Source: Topomyia yanbarensis (taxonomy: Eukaryota; Arthropoda; Insecta; Diptera; Culicidae). From it: a DNA stretch of 64,000 bases. Within the stretch, counting starts at the first letter, position 1. Each line of letters opens with the position of its first letter. Below, in pieces: positions 36,556-47,702 of this stretch. Location: positions 210,788,546 to 210,852,545 of the forward strand of contig NC_080670.1 of the NCBI RefSeq assembly GCF_030247195.1, read 5' to 3'. Position numbers and translations under genes: made by a program. The notes below the pieces were generated by a model. The model did not search any database. It was not told where the DNA came from and was given only the letters and a program-made list of their open reading frames with translations.

Positions 36556-37151
36556 CTAAGACAAGACGTGACAATAGGGGGGGGGCGTTTTTGTTCCAAT
36601 TTTACGTCAGAATGGTCCAGCTCCTGATTGGTTGTTTCTGACTTTTTGCACCGTACCGAATGTTACTGCGGGGATAGTGAAATGATGGTTGGCAGTGTTG
36701 CTATATTTTTAGGAAAAGATTGTCATTGCTTTTGACAAATAAAATTATTATCGTTAAAAAAGTAAAAATGATTAAATTGAACAGAAATTGTGTGGCAAAG
36801 TGAAACAAGTATTTAACAAGAAATTGTGTGGCAAAGTAAACAAGTACATGCATTTACCGTATATGTGGTTGATTAACTTTAACAAAAATAAGACAGAAAC
36901 CACATCATAATCTAAAATTTTTCAGAAGATTGTTTCATCAAACCTTACTAAATACCCATTACATGGAAAAACATTCATCAGTATAGTTGAATAAAGATAC
37001 AAAATATTTCCGGCATAAAATAAATTAACAAGACTCCATTTTTATTAATAAAAATAGCAACACTGTTCGGAAGATTTCGGCAGGGTGAAAATGTGCGAAA
37101 AGAAGAATGTCGAAGGAAAAATAAGAAGCCGATTGTCACGTCTTGTCTTAG
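36556..37151. mobile_element. hAT-type MITE, 596 bp
   Basis: Perfect 20-bp terminal inverted repeats, CTAAGACAAGACGTGACAAT, lie at 36556-36575 and, inverted, at 37132-37151. An exact 8-bp target duplication, GTTTGTTC, flanks the element (36548-36555 and 37152-37159). An 8-bp duplication with short TIRs and no ORF is the hAT non-autonomous pattern. Confidence 0.88.
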
Positions 37152-37159
37152 GTTTGTTC

Positions 37160-38783
37160 TTAATTTGTCACCATGACAGTTGGCCTTTTATTCCTATTAA
37201 AGAATAGGCATATTTTATATGCAATAAAATTGGTTTTGCTTCAATATTTGCTATGCATTGATTCAAATATTTGTTATGTTTAAAACAATAAAAGATATTA
37301 TTTGATTTAACAAAATTGTTTTTTGTATTGAACATTTTACATGTATTGATCCAAATATTTTATTAGTTTTATTCAACAAAACGAGCTCATTGATTCAACA
37401 AAGTTGTTTGTTGTTTCGATTGTTGTTATGATAAAATCAACAAAAAAAATTTTTGGTCCAGCTATTTTCCATGTTTGATCCAATAAATTCTTCAGAGTTA
37501 TTTCAACAATTGTTTTATTTATATAAACATGTATTTTTATTGAACACAGAACAACTTGGTAAATTTATTATTTCAACCCTCATATTATTTGACATTAAAA
37601 ATTATTTTTCTGCGTGGGTTGTGAATAGCTGTAACTCATGTTGTGCTCCGATCTTAATGAAATGTTGTATTTTTTTAAAGTATGTACGTAGCAAAGTGCA
37701 AACCAAGCATCGGAATGGAACCGTACATAGTCAATTACAGTTGAGGGTCATTCGGATATAATTCGGTTAAAATATTTTCGAGCACGAAAACAACTCATCC
37801 AAATTCTCGAGCAACAAACGGCGGCCTGAATTCAGATCCGTATGCCGTTCGACCAGGTACTGATGGAACTCGATTGATGTGTTTTTAGTGATGATGAAAC
37901 CTGTGCTATAGCCGATTTCAACAAATTCCCTGGCTCATATTTTTCGTGGATTAGAGCGCGAAAAAATTGAGATTTGGCAAGAGATCTGTTCCTGTGGCAA
38001 GAAAACCAGCATTTTCGTAACATATAACACTACGTATTCGGAAGTACGTTTGGACAGTTTTGGACAGACTTAGTCAGCTGTCGTTACAACAAGGATGTAC
38101 TACGAAGACACGACAGTAGCAGAACCACCAACTTTCCCCCCAGCTCCCCGTTTAATAGCAAAGTATTGGGCGATAATGAAGCGGAATTGAAGATGAAGAG
38201 CCAGTCTCTAGCGACATTGATCGGATGAAGAATTGGAGGAATCAGCTGGCCAAGGTCGTGACAGAAGGAGGTAGATTTGCCTACTGGCCACAGCTGCAGG
38301 TTCCCTGCCAGATCAACAACTTACCAGTATAATTATCCGCAAAAACAAATGTATATTTCATGGGAACAGCACAGAAAACATAAAACTGATATCTCGGAAG
38401 CTGTTAGAAATCCAATTTGACACGTTTCAACGACAATAAGGATGTATGTATCTGTTTGATTTGGCACCTGATCATACGGCTTTCGGGTTCGCATTTTAGC
38501 TGTACTGTTATATGATCCGGCTGTGAAATACTTCCGAATGAGCATATTTCGAAATGTACACCACAGAGTTTGTTCATAACAACCACGTTCGGAAACACAC
38601 GTTCCTTGCTTCAGAGTTGCACAGACGGTGGTTTTGACTATTTTCAAATCCTTTGCGAAAACAGAAATGGTGAGTTAAGCGTAAGCGATTAGGCAGGTTG
38701 TGTGTGCTCTCGATTTAGAGGAAGGGGACAATCACTGTCGCCAATGCGATAATCATGTGTTCTTCTTGAGACGTCATCATAGC
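37160..38783. other. Intergenic, AT-rich
   Basis: 37190-37560 is a degenerate run of 'ttgattcaacaaaattgtt' wording, probably an old repeat. The rest shows nothing I recognise. Confidence 0.4.
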
Positions 38784-38860
38784 CCCAGGAAAGTGCATTT
38801 GTGGGTTTGTGCATTCGACCGGAGTTGCAAGGGTTGCAGGTTCGAATTCTGCTTCTGGGA
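38784..38860 (+). tRNA. tRNA-like cloverleaf, probable tRNA pseudogene or tRNA-derived element
   Basis: A 77-nt unit folds as acceptor CCCAGGA/TTCTGGG (7 bp with one G-T), D-stem GTGC/GTGC (two wobble pairs), anticodon stem TTCGA/TGCAA (two mismatches), and T-arm GCAGG-TTCGAAT-TCTGC directly before the acceptor strand. The B box GGTTCGAATTC is near consensus. The loop CCGGAGT would give anticodon GGA, but position 33 is C rather than T. A T7 run follows at about 38867, a Pol III terminator. The weak anticodon stem and C33 argue against a working tRNA. Confidence 0.45.
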
Positions 38861-39120
38861 TGATCTTTTTTTCACACAGTTGCATTTGTTTAACTCACAA
38901 TTTTGGACTGCTTTCCCCGTTGGACACCACCAAAAAATCTTAAATAAGGTATAGGCACTTACGCCAAAGCCCAAAAAAAAAATAATAATTTGTTTAATAC
39001 CTTTGAGATTCTCGTACCATGTCGTGGGCAGAATTAATTCGCTCCTTTTTCCATCGCGTGGTAATTAGAGAAAACACCAACTTAGTTAAACAATTTGTGA
39101 ACGGATTGCTGTTAAAAACG
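38861..39120. other. Short spacer, nothing recognised
   Basis: Follows the tRNA-like unit. It contains its T-run and no motif beyond that. Confidence 0.3.
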
Positions 39121-39480
39121 TTTTGCCTTTCTCCTATAGAAAGATTATGCAATCACTTTGAACATCGTCAACCTAATCCCGGCCCGGAGGGCCGTCTGTC
39201 ATATACATTCGACTCAGTTCGTCGAATTCGGCAAATGTCTGTGCGTGTGTGAATATGTGTGTGTGTAAGGAATGGCTGAACCGATTTTTTCAAACTTAGT
39301 CTCAAATGAAAGGTACAACGTTCCCATAAGCTGCTTTTGAATTTCATTAAATTCCGACTTCCGGTTCCGGAGTTACGGGTTGAAGAGTGCGGACATACAG
39401 CAAATTCACATTTTTGCCTTTCTCCTATAGAAAGGTTATGCAATCACTCTGATCATCGTCAACCTAATAGCGGCCAATTT
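39121..39480 (+). repeat. Interspersed mosquito repeat, tandem start (291-bp period)
   Basis: 'ttttgcctttctcctatagaaag' followed by 'ttatgcaatcac' and 'catcgtcaacctaat' begins at 39121 and again at 39412. One complete monomer is thus followed by the start of a second. The monomer contains 'cccggagggccg', 'cgactcagttcgtcg', a gtgtgt run, 'ggctgaaccgat' and 'cttccggttccggagttacg'. The same family lies inverted inside the piggyBac-like element near 14800-15415. Confidence 0.8.
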
Positions 39481-39870
39481 TTTTTTGACTCGTATAGGTT
39501 TTCTGTATCTAACAGGGGCGCAATTAGGGGAATACGGTGAGGGGTACTCCCTCTCCCCCACATCACTCACCACCTTTTCCTAAACCGCCCTTCTCTCATC
39601 ATGTACCTCCCTAACCGAATAAAATTTTCTAGTTCCTCCAGAATAAATTTTCCTAGTGGATCTGAGAAACCAGTGATTTGGTTTGAAATGATTTTGAGTT
39701 GAGAAACTAATTAAAAATTTCTTAACAAGTTGAAAATTTTGGGTGGGGTCCAAACTCCCGAACCCTCCTCCTGGAACCGCCGTTGATTTCAAGTGTTTCA
39801 ACGTCGACACATTTGAGTTGCTAGTTCGAAACTGTCGATTCATTGTACGTATGTATAAATCGCACTGAAT
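39481..39870. other. Spacer, nothing recognised
   Basis: Contains 'ggggcgcaattaggggaata'-type sequence of repetitive appearance but no pairable ends and no coding motif. Confidence 0.3.
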
Positions 39871-40100
39871 CAGAGATGCCAGATTTGCAGACAAGTCTGC
39901 AAATTCGCAAACTTTTCATTTAAGCTGCAGATTTTTTCGATGACGCAGATATTTGCAGATTTTTTAGTTTGGTTGCAGATACTTTCAGATTTTTGTATAT
40001 AAAGGCTTTTGGTTACACTAGCTTTCCTGACATTTTTTGTTGTTCCCAGACTTTTAAAATTATTATTGCAGACATTTGAAAAAAGTACCTGGCATCTCTG
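39871..40100. mobile_element. hAT-type MITE, 230 bp
   Basis: It begins CAGAGATGCCAG and ends CTGGCATCTCTG, a perfect 12-bp inverted repeat. It is flanked by an exact 8-bp duplication, CACTGAAT (39863-39870 and 40101-40108). The interior repeats 'gcagattttt' several times. The CAGAGATGCCA end is typical of hAT-related insect MITEs. Confidence 0.9.
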
Positions 40101-40258
40101 CACTGAATATGTAATAGACATTTCCACCATTATATTAAACATACCCAGCCATGGAATCGTAGTTTGGATAAATGAGAAACAATTGCACCACCAGGTGGAT
40201 TAAAACGGGTTTTAACCGATCACTTCGCCTGTCAAAAAAACGGTGGATCGATTTAAAA

Positions 40259-41222
40259 TCAAGAGTGCTGATTCAAATGGTCCTTAGTGACAAATGTAAA
40301 CAAACTGAGTTATTTGCAGCACAGCACGTGATTACAACATAGCTAACGAATACCGAAAACCAGGATTCATTATACCCAGTATTTATCAAAATAACAAGCA
40401 TTATATAAAAAGTCGCAAAGTTTTCATGATCATATTTTGAAATTTTGCACTTGAGACCTTTTAAATTGAAAGGACCTATGCGCGAAACATTTCAAAACCT
40501 CTGCAGCTGCTCATAGGCGCCATGCAAAAACGACGCATGATTCATTTCATTCTATGTTTTTCCCACTGCACATAGGTACCTAGTAAAAACGTCCTAAGCA
40601 TCAAAATAAAAGAAATTATTTTCTTCTGTTCATGCGACTTATTTTCGAAGTTGAATTTAGAAAGTATAATAAATTAAATGATAATTGGAAAGCTTAGTTA
40701 TTCTAAAGTAACATGCCATTCGTTGGTTTTAACCACTTCCAGCCAATGGTTTGTTAATATAAACTAAAGTTTCCAGCAATTTTTTTTCTGCAAGACTTCT
40801 GTTAAATCCAGTGCAACTATTTACCATAGTAATGAAGAACATTCGTATTCCGGTGCTCATTTTGTCGAAAACTTTGAAGATATTCAACATTCGTCGTAAG
40901 AGCTACCTTTGCTGAAAAAAGCCTTATGTGCAGCGTCGTATGATTTTTAGGCCCGAAAAAAGACCTATGTGAAAGGTCCTATAATTTTCAACAGGACGCA
41001 CCATTTTAAAGCGTTTAAAAACTACATTAGCACTAAACATTTCATGTTTTTAGTATTATTTACCTAAAGAGCATAGTCCATAGACTATATTGGCATAATT
41101 GTTTCATCAAAACACATATTTGTTCTCTAATAGGGATTTGTTTTAGGTCCATGAAACTTTAGCCTCGTTTTTCTCAGTTCGAGCTCAATGTCACTTAGGA
41201 CCTTTTGAATAAGTACTCTTGA
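40259..41222. mobile_element. TIR element of about 964 bp, superfamily unknown
   Basis: The left end TCAAGAGTGCTGATTCAAAT and the right end as complement TCAAGAGTACTTATTCAAAA continue into GGTCCTTAGTGACA and GGTCCTAAGTGACA, about 34 bp with four differences. Inner sequence repeats 'aggacctat' and 'aggtccta' motifs. I find no clean target duplication and no ORF, so this is a non-autonomous element of undetermined class. Confidence 0.65.
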
Positions 41223-43062
41223 AATGCGCAAAGCTTTATAGTAGAATCCAAATGAATATAAAAGGCAAAATAACGGATGCACCAATATATTGCAATTCAT
41301 GTTTCAGCATTTTTAAATAAATTTTTGATTTCAAAAATCATAGCTGGAGCCTTGTTCATATTATTCGCAATCACTCTAAATAGTTACAAAGCGGCATAAC
41401 GGATTTCCGTATTAATTTTCGTAACCATAGCTCGTTTCTTTGAGGGATTAATGATCCCAGTGATTCACTCCAATCGTTAATGAACATATTAGGACAGATT
41501 CTGATAAAATAAAACACTGTCGAAAATTGAATTCGTTCCAAATGCGCGCGATACGTCAAATTAAGAACATAAAGCACGTCACATCCGCGAGAAACGCGAA
41601 ATCCGCGAAAATCGCGCGACCGCAACAACCCTGCATGTGCGAGAAAGAGAGGCAACACATAACTTTGTCTTTTTACCATGAAAACGGTCTTCGGTTATGT
41701 TGATCCTCACACTCCAAACTATATATCTGTGGATTTAGAGATGCAGAAGATGATGCTGGATTTTTTTTCCTGAATTTATTTTGTCTATTGCGATTTTTCA
41801 TATATGTTCACTTACAAGCTTAAAAATTCTTCTGAGTAAACCAGAAGCAGTTACCCAAGCTCATATTTTTCACCCGAATCATGGAGCCAAACACACTCAA
41901 TTTACACTCAAGATTTAAAAAAATCGATGCGAAAATTCACGAACGTGTTGCCAAAATCAAACCACCACTGTACCGGCGTTAAATACTATAGGGCGGACAC
42001 GGTAGCTTAAAATACTATCACGTGGAGAGTGTGTATTATTGGTGAGAAACGGGAATTTAAAATTGTTTTGCAGCTGCCTCGTCGATTCGTTGCCGTCCAA
42101 CTTCCAACTCTCCCCAAGCCCTTCCCGCACTTGTGCGAATCTCCGATGTTACTGCCACCGATTGTGCTGGACAAAGTCACGTCATGATATGCAATTGTAT
42201 TCCACTCCACTCCCCGAACCCGCGTTCGGGGACATCAGCCAACCAACCAACCAAGACGTCATCACCAGCATCCAGTAGCAGAGGCAGAACCAGCAGCAGC
42301 AGCATCATCGTTACCACGAACCACCGCTAGTGTGGTGGACCGGTTATTGACTTTCGGCTACTGATGTTGCCACACCACACTGCCACTGGTTCCGCTCCGC
42401 TCCGTTTGGGGTTCGGGGGAAAATCGATAGCCTCTTGTCTCAAGCTGCTCGACCTCGTTGGTTCGGTCTGCCGGCGGTGGCGGAAAAAATAAGTTGTGGC
42501 GGTGGAGGTATAGGGCAGCAAGAGAAACAATTGAACGGGAAAACTCGAGCGGAGTTTGAAAATTTTTATGGGAGCAATCTGGGATCGATGATAGAATCGA
42601 TTGAGGATGGGTGTCTTTTTCTGCGCCAATTGGAAACATATCTCCCTTGTGCTTTGATTAGTATTTTTTTATAAAACTAGATGTGATCGATTTGGTGGTT
42701 CCAATGATAGAGCTCATCGACTTGTCCTGTAGTTGGAAATGATTATTACCTACGTGCAAAAAACGATCAGCTTCACGCATCCAGGTACTTACTGACCACA
42801 GCGTACCCGTTTTCCTAGATAAAAGACCTAGCAGTCCCGTAATTTCCTATGGACTGATACGAACACTGAAGAAAATTACAAGTAGTAAGTACTAGCGACA
42901 CCTAGAATGACAATATCAACAGTCGGGAGTCGATTAAGGCGCAAAAGGAAGCAGAGAAAAGATCTACATCGATGAGGAAGAAATCACGATTTTTCTCAGG
43001 TGGGGAATATACGAAACACAGGACCAGATTGCGATCGGCAAGTTTCACAGACCCGGAGTTGA
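41223..43062. other. Intergenic; GC-richer block at 42050-42560
   Basis: 42050-42560 is richer in GC and Ser/Pro/Gly-type codons in several frames (for example cagcagcagcagcatc), which can mark an unspliced 5' exon or promoter region, but no frame carries a recognisable domain. No call is made. Confidence 0.3.
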
Positions 43063-43452
43063 TTACTCGATTACTCGGGCTTTTAAATCCTGGCGAACAG
43101 CGATAAGCACACCACCACCCGACGTCTTATGGCTGTTGAGGACCTTGCGGTCACAGCGGTAGACATCGTAACAGCAGCCCACAGTCGCGAGCAAATAGCT
43201 GTCCGCTGATGAATTTAGTCTAGCAACATTCTGAATGTAAATCTCGATGAGCTCGGCTCGAGTGCGGGTTGCCGTTTTGAGTGGGTTGGAAGTTCCCTTC
43301 ATCACTCCCGACGAACAGCCGGGGATTCGAGGTATCTCATACCAGCTGTGTGACGCCCCAGAATACTTCGATAGTAGTTGGCGAGAGAAAGAGTTGATGA
43401 AGTCGTCGTCCGATATGAAGGTCTTGACGCAGTGATTGCATACAGTTGTCAT
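43063..43452 (-). mobile_element. LINE endonuclease-domain fragment
   Basis: The minus-strand ORF contains VYRCDRKVLNSHKTSGGGVL followed by IAVRQDLKAR, the conserved apurinic-type endonuclease segment of Jockey/R1-like LINEs, at its C-terminal third. It is preceded by IEIYIQNVARLNSS. The N-terminal part (CNHC...) could be from ORF1 or unrelated DNA. The frame ends directly after the motif, so the copy is truncated. Confidence 0.6.
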
Positions 43453-46277
43453 AGTGCTAGCTGATCTGAGAATGCCGATTATGTAATTTAGATGGCGCTG
43501 CAGTAAGGAGGAATTTGGTTGTTAAATTGCCTTCGCTGATTTCCTTCACAAACGAAAAACTTTCACGGTAAAAATGAAGTTCTGAACCGATAGATGTGCT
43601 AAATAACGATTATACTTTACAAATCACGTCAACTATTGAAAATGACCGGAGGGAGTTGATCTTTCATCGAAACATTTCTATGCAATCGATGATCGTATCA
43701 AAATCGAGCCCACACTGTTGCTACCTATTTCGAAAGCTACCGGTGATTGTTGTCTGTGTTCTTTTCGGTTTGGGTTTTCCTGTCCACCACCGTCCCCGTT
43801 CGACAAACGTAGCGCTGCCTTTTCGAGAGGTAAGGCAGCAGCAGGGTTTGGAGTTTCTTATCACACTTTTCGCTGCTACGGCTGTGTACGTGAACGGGGT
43901 TGTGTTTTTTTGCTCCGTTTCTCAAGATGATTTTCGCCGCTGCAGCTTCCCAATCGTTTCTTTTTTTCATATTTTTTTGGCACATACATGATGAGATGGA
44001 TGTTATTTTTGGCAAGCAGTGAGCGCTTGCAAGATCCGATACACCATTCGAGTTGGATGAACTACGGTACATCTGGAGGACCCACCGTGTGCTGCGCGGT
44101 GGATCGAATGCTGCTCCACCTGTTCAAAGCTCCAAGGGCAGTGAAAAATTAGATTGCTTTCTCGGGTTGCAGTTTGATTCATCCTCCTCGTCAGATAGAA
44201 TGCTGATTTCAACTGAACTTGAAATTTCGTGTTCGTTCTTTATGCGCTGCTGTGATGCATATTACGGTTCGATTCTCTAGAGCACTTCAACTATGCTACG
44301 ATACTATCATCTATACAGCTTAATAATCAAAAATTCATTGTGCCAAAATGATTTGTTCGTTAAAAATATTGTGCAACTTTTCACTCAACACTTGGTTTGC
44401 TGTATTTTCAAGCTTACACTGACTATAATTTCCTCCAATTGCAAAAAAAAAACATCTGCATCATTTTGATCTCAAGACTGACTCCAAAATTCAATTGTTT
44501 GAATGTACTCAGATCCAATAGAACAGTAACAAAGTAATCGATTTGCGGACAATCCGCATTTGTTCAAAATTGATCCCTAACAGAAATGTTTCCGCTCAGA
44601 TCAAATTTAAACTTTTACACAATAAAAGATGATTCATTCTTTTTACAGAAAATAGAGCTTTGTTGCAAGCCAGAATCATTTTCTAAATTACCGAAAAAAC
44701 AAATTTTCTACGAGTTCACCTTTCTCCCAGCAAAAACACCAATGTCGAGAGTATAAAAACACCATTATTCTCCCATACAATCAATAATTTACAATACCTT
44801 GGAACACCATGGGTTTTTGCTACACACGGATCTCCTCCGGGGCGTACGGAATCCGTCGGAACCATTACTTTTCTGGCTAGCGCCAGCGAGTAATCCCACC
44901 GAAAGGCACTTACTTTTCACAGTTCTTTCCTGCAAACGCCACGTTCGAAGAAGCAACGCAATTTTTCAACCACATCAGGACCACCGCTTGATTATCACTT
45001 TCGTCTTTAAACATTGGCCAAAACACCACTAATCGAACGGTAAAACACACCGATTCCGAGCGGCCGTAGCACGCTCAACACTTGAGTCCGGTTCCGTCCT
45101 CGGAAAATGGGGAAAAATCGTTTCCAAAACAATAGTGGAAAATTTACGCACGTCTACTGCTGGATTCCGAAAGCGATCAAACAGCCAGCAGTGAAATTTT
45201 GACGTTTCTTCTTGCTCTTCACACAACAGAGATGCCACACGTACGAGCGTAAACACACGCACACATATGCCGGATTCCAATTTGAATCATCACGAATGAG
45301 GTAAAAAAAAGAAAAACAGTGAGACGATTTGGAGAAAAAAACAGGAAATTTCTCTTGATGTTGCCAGCCGTACTTACAGAACATTTACGCCCGACCATAT
45401 TTCAGTGGTCCCAAATCGCAGAGCTCCCCTAAAAATGCACCTGAACAAGTCAAATGAATTTTCCTAATCAGCAGGCTGATGAAAATTTAAAGAAAGGGGT
45501 AATCATGCCATTTTCAATCGACGATTCCGACACGCAGCCCTTCCCATCTCTTCTTATTATTCATCCGTATTTTCTGCACCGAAAAATCCATCTACGAGAC
45601 AGTTTCTTCTGTTCGACGGGCGACGCAACCAACACTTACATTTACTTCGGTGACAATTTTCCTCAATTTGCACATCTTCGAGCTGATCCAATTGTGTCCG
45701 CGACTCGAACCCCAGTAGTTTTCAGCGGAGTTTGGGGATTACGTTGCACTGATTGTGGCCCGGCGGAACTCGGAAAACTTCCGAAAAAAATTGATACGAG
45801 CCGGGAATAACCGGTGTCGCGAAAGATTATTTCTTACAGGATTTCGTTCGGTCGGATCCGATACGACGACTGCAGGCGAACTATGTAGTAGAGAGACTGA
45901 ATTTTCCCATTCGATCAACTTCGGAAAGTTGGCCCATTCACGCACACCAATCAACAACAAGCGAAAAGCATGGGCGGCAAAAAGTGGGGGTCTGCCTAGT
46001 TTCGACGGCGGTGAATCGAGTTCGCTGCAGGGTTGTGTGTTGTATAGAGCAATCATCACATAGATTTTTTTTTCTTCGCCGGATAAGGTTAGCCTCCAAA
46101 TTCATCAAAAACATTTTTTTATAACAAATATGAGAATACAACCGGTTTAATATCGACGCTGTCTATATAATCGCTATATACTAATATACTACTTTTTCTA
46201 TGAAAATAACCAGGGATAAACGAAAAATCTTACCTATATGATATAGTAAGCATAAAAAATAGGTACAGTCTTGGGTA
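43453..46277. other. Intergenic, no gene recognised
   Basis: 2.8 kb. Mirror ORFs on both strands (43596-44072, 45029-45384, 45739-46063) carry no motif. Some GC-rich parts could belong to untranslated exons of an unseen gene. Confidence 0.3.
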
Positions 46278-46510
46278 CAGTCGTGATTCGTTGGTTAGGC
46301 CACAGCCTTGTCCAACTAACGAATTTGATTCGCTAGTTGGACCGACTGACAAATGTCAAAAACTCTCCAAAGGAGATGTTGGCAGTGTAAATGCATCTGT
46401 TCAAATCTCTAAATATTGTCAGATTGATAGTCAAAGTAAATTTCCAACTAGCGGCGGTCCAACCTAAAAGCGGTCCAGTTAAAAAGTGTCCAACCAGCGA
46501 ATCACGACTG
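46278..46510. mobile_element. pogo/Tc1-type MITE, 233 bp
   Basis: The ends are CAGTCGTGATTCGTTGGTT and, as complement, CAGTCGTGATTCGCTGGTT (one difference in 19). TA lies on each side (46276-46277 and 46511-46512). A CAGT-beginning TIR with TA duplication fits pogo-like or related mariner MITEs. No coding capacity. Confidence 0.8.
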
Positions 46511-46711
46511 TAGTGGTAATCAAATTCGACAACATGTTACATAAATCTCAGTTTTGCAAAACATATTCACCAAACAAATAATAGTTAATATTTGAGGTAG
46601 CATCATTGCAGGTGTGAATTTCACAAAAACAGCTCATACATAACCTTACGATAAAAACCAATCCAAAACTAATAAAAAGTTAGGAACCGCACATATACCA
46701 CACGGACAGTA

Positions 46712-47442
46712 GGGTGGGACAAAAACTAGATTCCAGCTTCGAGCAACATTTTAGGTACCATTTGGGTCCTAGAACTACTGTGCAAATTCTTAGCTCGGTC
46801 CCTAAAACTATATTTTTGCGCCCACTGTTTAAAGTTTACATGGGATTTTGTATGGGAAAATTAACTTTTACAAAATAATTCCTCCAGGAGTCGCCCATTA
46901 CTTCCTAAAAATAAATCATTTTGTGGCTTTTATAGAAAGATTCATATTCATATTCACGCACTTCCTGCCATCACTTGTCGGCTTGTTACTAGCGACAGAT
47001 CCCTTGTGATTCATTTTAAAAAATCAGCGAAATTAAATGCATTTTCTTTCCATCAAAATGGAAATCTATAATAAATTTTGCGTTGCGTGTAAGACGTCAA
47101 AATCCTGCAAAAACTAGCCCTCCATTCAACAAAACGTCGAACTAAGTGGATCAGCGTAGGACGCTTGTTGAACAGACTCTTCTGCGATGGAGTATAAAGT
47201 TGATGCAAAAATAGAAATGAAATGCATTTTCTATAATTTGATGCAAATTTGTTATACAAAGCTAGAGTTATCTATATCATTATAGGTATACTGGTAAAGA
47301 CGCTATCCATTACAATATTGCTTGTAACAAAAATGGACTGATTTTAATTCTTTCGAAGTAGTATATTGTTTGTAACAAAAATGGACTGATTTTAATTCTA
47401 TCGAAGTTAGTGAAATTTTCACCACACGTTTGGTCCCAACCC
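46712..47442. repeat. GGGTGGGACAAA-ended repeat element
   Basis: The left end TAGGGTGGGACAAAAAC and the complement of the right end TAGGGTTGGGACCAAAC are similar imperfect inverted repeats bounded by TA. Inside, a unit of about 50 bp ('gtaacaaaaatggactgatt...tcgaagt') is duplicated in tandem near 47322-47408. It resembles a widespread mosquito repeat, but its class is uncertain. Confidence 0.45.
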
Positions 47443-47702
47443 TAAGAGCACTGCGAGCGACACCAAGTTCACCGCTCGTCTAAAATCAAGGCGGTTCGTG
47501 TCTGCGATTATGACAGCCATTTGACACTTGTCCAAAAACTACCACAGACTTCCCAGAGTCCAGCCAGTCAACTGACGACGGTGGCGACCTCCTCTTCATT
47601 TCCGCTGCGGGCAGACACGTACGTGCAGAACGCACGAGTTTTGCATTCATCGGCAAAAATCGAGTTTGTTTTCCTGTTACTAGTGTTGAAATATAGCAAA
47701 AA

